Source: a bacterium (GTDB taxonomy: Bacteria; SZUA-182; DTGQ01). From it: a stretch of 64,000 bases of DNA. The stretch lies in NCBI GenBank assembly GCA_023512255.1, contig JAILZY010000001.1:1-64000 (forward strand), in the 5' to 3' direction. The translations under genes were made by a program, and so were the position numbers. Within the stretch, counting starts at the first letter, position 1; every line of letters begins with the position of its first letter. The notes below the pieces were generated by a model. The model was given only the letters and a program-made list of their open reading frames with translations. It ran no database searches and was not told the origin of the DNA. Below are positions 36,688 through 44,801 of the stretch, in pieces.

Positions 36688-37779
36688 TTATCTTTTAGCA
36701 TCCGCGCTCCTTTCTTTTAGCACCTGGAGGAAGCTCTCGATCCTGATCCTGGTTCGGGCATCAATCTGGCCTGGGTTATCACCCTCCAGGGTGAGAATCG
36801 GCAAATGGATGGATTTTCGGACAATAAGGTCCTCAAGCCGATGAAAGCAGAAGGACTGAACATAGTGAATCAGACCATCTATCCGACGCACCGCTATCTG
36901 TTCCTTAATGTCGACAATCCGGGCAAAGATATCATATGGGTAGGTATAGCGCAGATACTGCTCAACCAGGTCCTCTCCCTGGCCGCAGCCGGGCATACTG
37001 AACTGTCGCTGGACCTCGTTAAAGACTACACGCCCCTCAAGTGACTCGATCAGAGGGTAAAGGTCGGTGAAAATCGGAGGCACACCAATAAACCCAAGCC
37101 TGACTTTCTCCTGCATCCGGCTTCTGGTGGAAAGCTCGGCCAGAAATTGATCAACCTTGGCCTCAAATTTTTCTGGATCTGCCTGCATATCACTACAGCT
37201 CACCTGGTAGTAATGGTTTTCAAACCCACTCACTACACCACCATCAGCCCAGCTCAGCCGATCAATCTGGTGCACCTTGCGGCGAATAGTATCGAGCCTT
37301 TCTTTCATGGCCATCGCTTCTTCCCACGAGCAGCCAAGAGCTTGCCTGAGACGCTCCATTTGAAGCCTCAAAAGCTCCCTGTCCCGGTCGTAGGGATAGG
37401 CAAAGGGGACGATCCTTATACCCTCAAGGCTGAGCATTTCGATTAAGGCCTGGGTGTTGCTACAATCTCCTTGAGTTACAGCTACAATCTGAGAAATTTT
37501 CTCCCGCCGGGCAGCCGAGTAAATCCCCTTAATCCAGGCGCAAAGAGTGCGGGGAAACCCCTGTATCTCAGCCTCATGGACAAGGTGCAGCGAATTATTA
37601 TGACTTATGAAAAGATTGTTCAGATCAAGCGGGACAAAGCCTGCGGCCAGAATAATTTCTAGCGGCACCGTGGTGGTGATACCGATTTTCGGCCTGTTAC
37701 TGCCCCCCTCTGCCGCCATAGCCAGCACTTTGGTTGCCTTATCTTCTGTGGTTGCCTTATCTTCTGATATATTTGACAT
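36688..37779 (-). CDS. Double-cubane-cluster-type reductase (HgdB/BcrC-like)
   Basis: 363 residues of the 2-hydroxyacyl-CoA dehydratase D-component fold. Conserved Cys80 (RTLCAWIKG), Cys106 (TQGDCSNT) and Cys311 (QSFCFHRLED) give three candidate cluster ligands per chain. Only one such subunit is encoded next to one activase. That is the layout of the double-cubane [8Fe-9S] proteins (DCCP with DCCP-R of Carboxydothermus), not of the two-subunit dehydratases. Its natural substrate is unknown; DCCP reduces small molecules such as acetylene in vitro. The N-terminus holds an in-frame 18-bp duplication encoding EDKATT. No clear ribosome site is seen; MAAEGG at 37719 is an alternative start. Confidence 0.85.
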   Translation of the reverse strand: MSNISEDKATTEDKATKVLAMAAEGGSNRPKIGITTTVPLEIILAAGFVPLDLNNLFISHNNSLHLVHEAEIQGFPRTLCAWIKGIYSAARREKISQIVAVTQGDCSNTQALIEMLSLEGIRIVPFAYPYDRDRELLRLQMERLRQALGCSWEEAMAMKERLDTIRRKVHQIDRLSWADGGVVSGFENHYYQVSCSDMQADPEKFEAKVDQFLAELSTRSRMQEKVRLGFIGVPPIFTDLYPLIESLEGRVVFNEVQRQFSMPGCGQGEDLVEQYLRYTYPYDIFARIVDIKEQIAVRRIDGLIHYVQSFCFHRLEDLIVRKSIHLPILTLEGDNPGQIDARTRIRIESFLQVLKERSADAKR

Positions 37780-38358
37780 ATTTTTTATTTGGCATATTTT
37801 TCGTCTACTGTCTCCTCATCATGTGGGAACTATGCAGGCAGATGAATTTCTCGCCCACATAGGAACTGCCATCTCCTCATCATGCGGGAAAACTATAATT
37901 CGATCGCCTCCCTCGGCCAGCACTAGCTTATAATACCACATTTTGTTGATTTTCGACAATCGCCGGATTAGAAATGTCTGGATTACATAAATAAAAGCGC
38001 GGGGATAATGAAGGGTTAGTATAAAATTATTTATGAGTATAAAATTATTATATTTCAATAAACCTGGGGACTAATCTAAATGGTTCTATCGCTAAGTGGT
38101 TTTTTCGCTAAGTAAATATACTTTAACTATAACCTCTCGAGGCCAAAACCTTAAGATTGGCCTTTAATTAGTAATTCTGTACTTGGCGAAAAGACCGCTA
38201 AGTGCACAAGAGCAGATCCAATTACCCATTTCAAATTGTAGGGTAATTACCCAGTAAATTGTAAGGGCGGACACACAAGGAGTCTGCCCAAATTGCGCAA
38301 TTTTGTTAGCGAGAGAATCACTAAATAGCCAGCCCGAGAGAAACACTAAATAGCCAGC
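37780..38358. other. Intergenic region with repeats upstream of the reductase
   Basis: 579 bp. A direct repeat of CTCCTCATCATG(T/C)GGGA occurs at about 37811 and 37871. It is followed by an AT-rich stretch and family B copy 1. A short minus-strand open frame through 37819-38058 has no ribosome site. Confidence 0.5.
38080..38352. repeat. Repeat family B, copy 1 (compound)
   Basis: It starts TGGTTCTATCGCTAAGTGG and ends TTGTTAGCGAGAGAATCACT, inverted relatives of each other. The inside has GATCCAATTACCC, AATTGTAAGGGCGGAC and a GGGCGGAC/GTCTGCCC hairpin, all shared with the other copies. An extra inner end (CGAAAAGACCGCTAAGTG at about 38187) suggests two nested units. Confidence 0.6.
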
Positions 38359-38919
38359 CTATGATAGAGAAACAACAACTGCACGGAGAAATATACGATA
38401 GATAAGAAAAAAAATTCTACCAAAGCAAAGACTTACCTTCGATCCTACCCGGCCACAAAAGAGAGGATATCGACTAATCACCTGGTACAGCAGGCCGCAA
38501 ATTCCTGATATGGCAGCAATAAAAATCCCGGCCACTCGCCAGGAGGTTTGAGAAAGGTTTATCAATCTGTTTTCTTTTTGAATAGCTACCACCTTACCCA
38601 GGATTTGATCAGAACCTACGGCCTGATCAAAGCTCCTATTTCCATCTCCCTTGGTGAGAAAAAATGATTCTCCATTTCTTTTCCTGACAAATACTACCCG
38701 GTGAGCTACGGCATTAGAACAATGCGGGTAGGTAATCACCACAATGTCGCCAATAAAGATCCGCTTAGGCTCAACTTGGGGAGATACCATGACCTTGGCC
38801 CCAGGATAAAGCATGGGAGACATACTATAGCCACAGATCGAAAAATAGAAATTTCGATCCGCTGGTATGAATCCAGCCTTGATAATCTGAATCGCTTCCT
38901 CTTGAAGCAGATGGGCCAT
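38359..38919 (-). CDS. S26 signal peptidase, SipW/ER-like (Ser-His type)
   Basis: 186 residues. Ser32 lies in ICGYSMSPMLYPG and the general-base position is His73 in VAHRVVFV, with Asp93 in KGDGN. This resembles the SipW/archaeal/ER branch of signal peptidase I, not the usual Ser-Lys bacterial form. The catalytic part is N-terminal, and two hydrophobic helices follow (~127-150 and ~168-184), so the membrane anchor is at the C-terminus. It may cut a special set of exported proteins or a modified peptide (inference). It lies on the same strand as the candidate RiPP genes but is separated by the beta-helix gene and repeats. Confidence 0.85.
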   Translation of the reverse strand: MAHLLQEEAIQIIKAGFIPADRNFYFSICGYSMSPMLYPGAKVMVSPQVEPKRIFIGDIVVITYPHCSNAVAHRVVFVRKRNGESFFLTKGDGNRSFDQAVGSDQILGKVVAIQKENRLINLSQTSWRVAGIFIAAISGICGLLYQVISRYPLFCGRVGSKVSLCFGRIFFLIYRIFLRAVVVSLS

Positions 38920-38924
38920 CTACA

Positions 38925-38968
38925 CCTACCCCTTGCGAAAACTTTACCTACCCCTTGCAAAAACTTTA
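38925..38968. repeat. 22-bp tandem duplication upstream of the signal peptidase
   Basis: CCTACCCCTTGCGAAAAC-TTTA is present twice back to back with one difference, 5 bp before the signal peptidase start, so it occupies the leader. Confidence 0.7.
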
Positions 38969-38984
38969 CTCCCTTACCCTGTTG

Positions 38985-39104
38985 CTTCTTTCGCTAAGTG
39001 CTTAACACAAGTGAGCAGAGGATCAATTACGCTATCAATTGTAGCTCGCAAGACCTTTGAGCCCGCCCCTCCAGCTTGCGCACTTTGTTAGCAAAAAGAC
39101 CGCT
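38985..39104. repeat. Repeat family B, copy 2 (short)
   Basis: It begins CTTCTTTCGCTAAGTGCTTA and ends TTTGTTAGCAAAAAGACCGC. The inside shows GATCAATTAC, ATCAATTGTAGC and TTGCGCAC as in the other copies, but the GGGCGGAC hairpin is eroded. Confidence 0.6.
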
Positions 39105-39208
39105 GTTTTTGCAAGAGACAGAAAAACAGGGTAAGGGAGATTTTTTTCACCTCTTCATAAACGAGAGCTATTCTCTCTTGAGCTCTTCTCTAATCTCAAT
39201 TTTATTAC

Positions 39209-39329
39209 TATACTTTTGCACTTTTTCATCGAACCCTCTATTTTACAACCCTCGATTTTACCAGGTTTGGTATGAAAGATAACTTTCAAGAAATTTCGAG
39301 GCATAGAGAGATTTCTGCAAAAGTGTAGA
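39209..39329 (+). repeat. Repeat family A, copy 4 (complete)
   Basis: 121 bp with left end CTATACTTTTGCACTTTTTC and right end GATTTCTGCAAAAGTGTAG, which are inverted relatives. The core holds a 15-bp tandem near-repeat (AACCCTCNATTTTAC twice) and GGTATGAAAGATAACTTTC. It ends 29 bp from the stop of the beta-helix gene. Confidence 0.7.
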
Positions 39330-39358
39330 ATTTTTTAACTAAAAATTTAAAACATCAC

Positions 39359-41011
39359 CTACATCCAATACCAGCAGCAGGGATATAGGTACCATAAGGG
39401 GAAATAGTAGTATCCTGGATATTGAATAGTCGACAGCCAAAGCAGATATTGAGGGCATCCCGAAAATTCAAACTCAAGGGGAAGTTCAGACTCAAGGGAT
39501 AAGTATTCACTTTGCACCTTGCTCGGAGCGTCTAACTCGGTTGTAACATCTAAAAAGATAGGGCCATGGAAAGTACTAATACCAGTACTATCAACCTCTT
39601 CCAGTTGATAGTAATATCTAGTCGCAGGAGATACCATATTATCAAGGTAAGAATACTCAGCAGCTAACGACGATCCTCCTTCAGCCCCTATGGGAACAGG
39701 ATTAATTTTGACATATTCTCCGCCATCTTCCTGAGCACGCCAGAGATTAAACCCTGCCGTATTGATTTCACTCAAGGTGGTCCAGGTGATAACTACAGCA
39801 CTTCCCTGCAGCGCGGCTGAGAATTGATCCAAGGTGATCAAGGTAGGCTCTGGCTTATATTCATAGGCTCCCATGTCCCATTCGGCCTCACCATCCCCAT
39901 CTCCCTCCTGGGGTCTTATGATACCATCCTTGTCATTGCCTGGCGCTCCCATATGGGTACCAGCATCAATACATGGAGAGCCAACCCGAAGATGAAAATC
40001 CCCTGAGCCAGGATCAACAAACAGGGGATCAGCATTAATATTACCCGTACCAAAATAGCCATCTTTGATATCACAGTAGGTGACCTCACTGTCTTGGGCT
40101 ACACTGATCTCCACATTTAGATCACTATTATTTCCATAAATAATGCAGTTGGTTACCTTTATAGAATCATTTTTCTCATTATTGCAAAAAATTCCACCGG
40201 CGTAGATTTTGCCTGGTTGGGTTGAATTTCCCGAAAGCGTACAATTGATAACTTGCGGAGGTTGCGCCTTTACATTCTGAGAAGCATAGATTCCCCCGCC
40301 ATTCCAGGAAGCTGTATTTCCAATAATAAGGCAATTAACTATCATTGGCCTGCAGGCTGAAAGGCTAGCAATTCCTCCGCCACACATAGCCTGATTTTCT
40401 GCAATAGTACATCGCTCGATCTTTGGTGAAGAATTATTGAAGCAATAGATTCCTCCTCCATACCCATCGGAAGCCCTATTTCCTGTGATCGTGCATTTTG
40501 TAATTGTTGGGGAACTGTTCTTGAAACAGTAAATTCCTCCACCGCCACTTGTAGCCTCGGTTACATTTTGCGTGATAATACAATTGGCGATCCTCGGCGA
40601 AGAATTATTGGTACACATGATTCCCCCGGCACCATTTTTACTGCGGCCGCCGGTCAAGGTAAACCCTTCAAGGGCAGGACCTGTTCCTCCACCATAAAAA
40701 GTAACTACTGAACTTACACCTCCTCCATTGATTATGGTCTTCTTAACTACCTGTGGATCATCCGGATTAGTACTTTTTACAGTAATGGCCTTAGCAGGAT
40801 GGCCAAAATTGATATTTTCCTGATATGTTCCCTCAGCGACAATAATTTCATCTCCAGGACTAGCCGCCTCAATAGCTGCCTGAATAGTAGAATAATCATC
40901 AGGTACCTTGATTACTCCTGCAATTGCTCCAGATACATGAAATGAAATTATGGCTGCTACAGCTACCAATCCTAAAACCCGGTTGAAAATAAGTTTCAGA
41001 AAACCTTTCAT
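39359..41011 (-). CDS. Secreted right-handed beta-helix protein with odd aromatic tail
   Basis: 550 residues. ATG 41011 is chosen because AAAGGAGGAAGAA precedes it. The signal peptide ends near AIAGV (~32). Next is a pectate-lyase-like beta-helix (~33-300) with many GGGIYC and NSSP coils. A domain with GSPCIDAGTHMG and EWDMGAYEY (~320-385, the choice-of-anchor Q type) and an FN3-like domain (~390-490) follow. The last ~30 residues are unusually rich in Tyr, Trp, Pro and Cys and end YPCCWYWM. That is not a known sorting signal. It lies within the candidate RiPP block, between the PqqD-like gene and the S26 peptidase. Confidence 0.82.
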   Translation of the reverse strand: MKGFLKLIFNRVLGLVAVAAIISFHVSGAIAGVIKVPDDYSTIQAAIEAASPGDEIIVAEGTYQENINFGHPAKAITVKSTNPDDPQVVKKTIINGGGVSSVVTFYGGGTGPALEGFTLTGGRSKNGAGGIMCTNNSSPRIANCIITQNVTEATSGGGGIYCFKNSSPTITKCTITGNRASDGYGGGIYCFNNSSPKIERCTIAENQAMCGGGIASLSACRPMIVNCLIIGNTASWNGGGIYASQNVKAQPPQVINCTLSGNSTQPGKIYAGGIFCNNEKNDSIKVTNCIIYGNNSDLNVEISVAQDSEVTYCDIKDGYFGTGNINADPLFVDPGSGDFHLRVGSPCIDAGTHMGAPGNDKDGIIRPQEGDGDGEAEWDMGAYEYKPEPTLITLDQFSAALQGSAVVITWTTLSEINTAGFNLWRAQEDGGEYVKINPVPIGAEGGSSLAAEYSYLDNMVSPATRYYYQLEEVDSTGISTFHGPIFLDVTTELDAPSKVQSEYLSLESELPLEFEFSGCPQYLLWLSTIQYPGYYYFPLWYLYPCCWYWM

Positions 41012-41156
41012 TTCTTTCTTCCTCCTTTGGCCATCGGTTAAGTTTAGCATTTCCATGCTGTTTAAGACTATTCCATCGCCATTTTCCCCCCCATCAGATT
41101 TTTAACCTCCGGTTACGTTTACCTCCAGTTAAGTTTACTTCTAAACTCTTAAACTC

Positions 41157-41474
41157 TTACTTTTCTATCATGCCCTGGATCTCAAAATCATGAATTATAC
41201 CTTGAATATCCCGCTCAATCGAGATTGCCCCCCTCTCTCTCTCCTCTACGGAAAGAGAATACAGGTCAGCAATAGCAGCCACCATATCGCCAATAGAATG
41301 CTGACCATCACAGAGTTGCCAAACCAAGAGAGCGGCTTTATTGAGAATATGCACCTGCCTTGTCTCTGGATTGTACAAAATGGCTTCTCCATCAAGATCT
41401 CGAGCCATAATCGCCCCCTTACGGCAGGGTGCCTTTCTCTCTACCTCATAACTTCCCTTGTCTTGTCTAATCAT
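41157..41474 (-). CDS. PqqD-like peptide chaperone (RRE domain)
   Basis: 105 residues. PqqD-fold proteins bind the leader of a precursor peptide and present it to the modifying enzyme. The typical pattern is visible: a strand pair ending AILYNPETRQVHILNKAALLVWQL as a split motif (residues ~30-55), then DGQHSIGDM and a helix with an IQGIIHDFEIQGMI ending. A second PqqD-like domain is fused to the radical SAM protein upstream, so this free copy may serve the kinase or a second step. It is 192 bp downstream of the kinase gene. Confidence 0.85.
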   Translation of the reverse strand: MIRQDKGSYEVERKAPCRKGAIMARDLDGEAILYNPETRQVHILNKAALLVWQLCDGQHSIGDMVAAIADLYSLSVEERERGAISIERDIQGIIHDFEIQGMIEK

Positions 41475-41666
41475 TTACCAGACCCTCTTTTCTATGATCT
41501 TTTCTTTCTATGCTTGATCATACTAGATTTATCATTAATCCTCGCGCTGTTTCCTGCTCCTCGACCCTGTTTTTCTGGTGCTGCCTTTCCCTCCTTCCCT
41601 TTGATTATTGTTATCATCCTTCACTATTTTTCTGCGCAGCCCATCTCTTCGTCCCTATCTTTCCTT

Positions 41667-42953
41667 TTAATTTTTACAGGTAATTTTTACAGGCCCCCGA
41701 TCCTCATTCACCAGATCAAATATTAAATCAGCCATCTTCTCAAGCCTGCCCGGAATAATGCGATAGCAATCTACTCCCTTGATGATCTGGCCAAGCTCAA
41801 GCAACATTGAAGCCACACCACTATTAGCCTCCCTCAATACAGGGGATCTCCAACCACCCCGAAAGCTTCTGACAAGCTCTCTGATAGCCGTCGATTTTGA
41901 AATTCTCTCAAGACAAGGGTTTTGAGAGTAATCAACCGCCGCCTGCCCATCTCGAGCAATATTAACTAATGCTACCCGATATTTTTGGCAAAGCTCTTCT
42001 ATTGCTGGCAAAAGAAAGTGTCCCCGCCTTCCAATAAGCCTAAAAGTGGGAAAAGGAGTTTCAGCATATAGGCTACATTTTTCTACTCCAGGGAGAGCTC
42101 GAATCTCATTTATCATTCTCTCTTCAAACTGGTCTACGCTGAAGTAGAAAAATTTTTTATCCTCTGTCGACAAATCCTCTAGCCTACTTCCTTCCTCATC
42201 CACAAAGCTTTCCTGTCTAGGAGAAGACCCTGCCGGCTGATAGGACAAACAGAGCAAAAATCTTAACCGGCAGGGTTTGGCTATTTTAGCCTCAGGGATA
42301 TCCACAAGATTCAGCCATATCTTTCTTCCACCCAAAATTTCACCCCCCGAGTTAGTATCAACCTGGTGAAAAAAATCTTTAAATAATTCCACCGCACTCC
42401 GACGCAAGCTAAGAGCCCTATGGACGGAAGATATGCACCTGTCCTGACGATTAATGCAAGTCATGTCATCGGTTAAAAAGTGAAATCCCCGCCTGACCAG
42501 CTCTAAAGTTAAGGTACTTTTCCCTTGGCCTGAGACACCCAGGATCATGATTCCCTGATCCTGCCAAGATAGAGCAGCCGCATGGAAGATAAGATGTGAT
42601 TGGATGCTGGCAACTATAGAATTGGTAATAATCGAATAAGCATAGCTTGGCAAAAGGTGAGTAACTGGACAGGGATAGATCCTCTCTTTTGTCCAGATGA
42701 AAGGCTTTTCCCAAATCTTTGGCTCGTCAATTACATAATATGATGCTCCATCCTGTGCTTCCAAGCCCTGAGGATCATCATTTTTTTCTTCAAAAGCTCG
42801 TAAATAAAAATCAGGATCGGGATACATCTTCTGAAAGTAGATCAATACCTCAGGCCGATTCGTGCCCACAGTAAAAATCGTATCGAGAAATCGGAAGGTA
42901 TGCTTGAACCGAGCCGTAGTGGCTACTGATGTTGGATCAACGAAGTCAACCAC
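41667..42953 (-). CDS. HPr-kinase-like P-loop protein of the peptide locus
   Basis: 428 residues, GTG start. The Walker A loop GVSGQGKSTLTLELV (~139-153) and the following FLTDDMTCI (~158-166) match the HPr kinase/lasso-peptide-kinase family. A C-terminal region of ~100 residues is added (~285-428), with a helical end. HprK-like kinases in lasso peptide clusters phosphorylate a Ser of the precursor. Here the partner is a radical SAM enzyme in place of a lasso cyclase. It overlaps the radical SAM gene by 8 nt, so the two are translationally coupled. Confidence 0.82.
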   Translation of the reverse strand: MVDFVDPTSVATTARFKHTFRFLDTIFTVGTNRPEVLIYFQKMYPDPDFYLRAFEEKNDDPQGLEAQDGASYYVIDEPKIWEKPFIWTKERIYPCPVTHLLPSYAYSIITNSIVASIQSHLIFHAAALSWQDQGIMILGVSGQGKSTLTLELVRRGFHFLTDDMTCINRQDRCISSVHRALSLRRSAVELFKDFFHQVDTNSGGEILGGRKIWLNLVDIPEAKIAKPCRLRFLLCLSYQPAGSSPRQESFVDEEGSRLEDLSTEDKKFFYFSVDQFEERMINEIRALPGVEKCSLYAETPFPTFRLIGRRGHFLLPAIEELCQKYRVALVNIARDGQAAVDYSQNPCLERISKSTAIRELVRSFRGGWRSPVLREANSGVASMLLELGQIIKGVDCYRIIPGRLEKMADLIFDLVNEDRGPVKITCKN

Positions 42954-44343
42954 TTATAGCCACCTCACTTTTCTCTCCTGATATGCCAGAAAAGGAGAAA
43001 GACTTTTTAGCTGCCAAGCTAAAAATCATTTGCGGATAAAGCTTTTTCCTCACTGCACACAGATCATCAACCGCCTGAAAGGTACCTCTCAAAAGATATA
43101 CATTCCCAGGACACCCTCCCTGACAGAAATTTTTCCACACACACTCTTGACACTCAGGAATAGTGATTTTGCGAGCAAGAAAAATTTCCCACATTCTCTC
43201 CATGAGCGGTGACTCAAGGGCTTGGGGCAAAGACATCTCCTTGATATTGCCAATCCTAAATGGCGGCTCCATAAGCAGCGAACAGGGATATATATCTCCA
43301 CGGTGATCAATAATCAGTATTTGCCCTATCTGACACCATAAAGCCTGATCAGGAGGATGCTGAAGCACAAATCCCTGAAAACCAGGACTGATACGCAATT
43401 TGGGAAATTCCTCAGCAGCCTGCTGACACATATAGCTGTAAAATTCAGCATACTCTTGACTGGATGGGGCCAGCTCATCCCAGGATGAGCTGGCCATACC
43501 CATATTCTGCAAGGGAATAAATCGTATCTTAAACACCCCTATCTCACTGGCTAACTTAAGCAGAGCCCGAACATCTTTAAGATTATTTCTGCTGACAGTA
43601 ACACAAAAGCTGATCCTCTCCTGCATTCCTAACTTAACCAGAAGCTCAACCGCTCTCATGGCCCTGGAAAAAGCACCATCTCCCCGCATATAATCATGAA
43701 TACTCTCCCTGGAGCCATCCAGACTAATCTGGATCATTAGCCCCAGATCAGCCAGAAATCGAGCCACTCTCTCAGTAATAAGAGTTGCATTCGTCGCCAA
43801 ACTGGTTTTAACCCTCCTAGCCGCATAGGCGAGAATCTCAAGACAATCCTCCCGAAGAAGTGGCTCCCCTCCTGTTATACTTAGTGATCCAGCCCCTGCC
43901 TCTTCAACCCGGTCAATGATTCTAAATATCTCCTCGGTAGTAAAATTGCTATCTCTCCTTAAGCCATCAGTTATAGCGCAATGCCGACAGTGCAGATTAC
44001 AATTTTCAGTAATGTATACATCTACCTTTTTCAAAGTAAACTTTCTAACGCAGGACTCTTCTACTGACTGGGCTGGATTTGCAGCCAGGAAGCCATACTT
44101 TAGAAGTTGATCAATAAAAGCCTGGATATCTGAAACCACTCTTTGAAAAGACAGGCCATATCCCTGACTCACAATCTGAGCAATTTGCCCTACACTATGA
44201 TGGCTATCACAGAGAGAATGAGTTTTATATCCAACCTCATTGATTACCATCCAGGCGGGTTTGTCCTTATGCAATAAAAGATATCGCCCTCCATTGTCAT
44301 CACTAATACTGATTGCTCTACTTACTGGCTTAAGATCAAGCAC
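42946..44343 (-). CDS. Radical SAM/SPASM peptide maturase with N-terminal PqqD-like domain
   Basis: 465 residues, GTG start behind AAGGATAA. A PqqD-like leader-binding domain (~10-90) precedes the radical SAM core, whose cluster Cys are 115, 119 and 122 (CNLHCRHC), followed by SITGGEPLLRED. The C-terminus has a SPASM domain with about seven Cys (GDIYPCS; CQECVWKNFCQGGC; DDLC) for extra [4Fe-4S] clusters. This architecture is that of RiPP maturases such as those making thioether or C-C links. The small Cys-bearing gene 458 bp upstream on the same strand is the likely substrate. Confidence 0.93.
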   Translation of the reverse strand: MLDLKPVSRAISISDDNGGRYLLLHKDKPAWMVINEVGYKTHSLCDSHHSVGQIAQIVSQGYGLSFQRVVSDIQAFIDQLLKYGFLAANPAQSVEESCVRKFTLKKVDVYITENCNLHCRHCAITDGLRRDSNFTTEEIFRIIDRVEEAGAGSLSITGGEPLLREDCLEILAYAARRVKTSLATNATLITERVARFLADLGLMIQISLDGSRESIHDYMRGDGAFSRAMRAVELLVKLGMQERISFCVTVSRNNLKDVRALLKLASEIGVFKIRFIPLQNMGMASSSWDELAPSSQEYAEFYSYMCQQAAEEFPKLRISPGFQGFVLQHPPDQALWCQIGQILIIDHRGDIYPCSLLMEPPFRIGNIKEMSLPQALESPLMERMWEIFLARKITIPECQECVWKNFCQGGCPGNVYLLRGTFQAVDDLCAVRKKLYPQMIFSLAAKKSFSFSGISGEKSEVAISG

Positions 44344-44801
44344 TTACCATTATCCTTATGTAACCACTCGATAGTAACCACCCAAGGTTGTTTTCTTGAG
44401 GTGATTTTCTCGCTAACTGGTTCTTCTCGCCAACTGCGAGAGCAAGATCCAATTACCCAATCAATTGTATATAGGCTAATTGCTAATGTATGTAGGCTAA
44501 TTGCCTAATCAATTGTAAGGGCGGACACAAGAGATCCGCCCAACTTGCGCATTCTGTTAGCGAGAGAACCGCTACATACCTATCATCTAAAAAGCTCTTG
44601 GTTTTACGATACCTTTTGAGCTATTACCAAAAATATCAATAACTATTATCAATCACTCTCCACCTGAGCCATCCTCATTACCACAAAAACTCAGAATCCA
44701 TTGATATCAAAGCCTTTGGATTCTTTGGACAGAATAACAAAAAGTGAAAAATATAGCTAACTCAAGGTATGTAGTTAATAGTTAAATTATCATCCCACAG
44801 T
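44344..44801. other. Gap between precursor gene and radical SAM gene
   Basis: 458 bp filled by family B copy 3 and ~220 bp of nondescript AT-rich sequence. No other gene and no strong terminator were seen, so transcription may continue from the precursor into the maturase, perhaps at reduced level. Confidence 0.5.
44401..44574. repeat. Repeat family B, copy 3
   Basis: Left end TTTTCTCGCTAACTGGTTC and right end TGTTAGCGAGAGAACCGCTA are good inverted repeats. Inside are GATCCAATTACCC, twice CAATTGTA, and the hairpin GGGCGGAC/GATCCGCCC followed by TTGCGCA. This is the cleanest copy. Confidence 0.7.

Noticed and set aside
37819-38058. 79-residue minus-strand frame upstream of the reductase
   Set aside because: Its last 40 codons look somewhat coding, but there is no ribosome site, it contains an internal direct repeat, and no family is recognised.
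38080-39104. CRISPR array from repeated CGCTAAGTGG units
   Set aside because: Units are unevenly spaced, form inverted ends of a dispersed element, and there are no cas genes.
41492-41617. 41-residue basic open frame between the kinase and PqqD-like genes as a second precursor
   Set aside because: No Cys, low-complexity Lys/Arg/Gly composition and a poor ribosome site.
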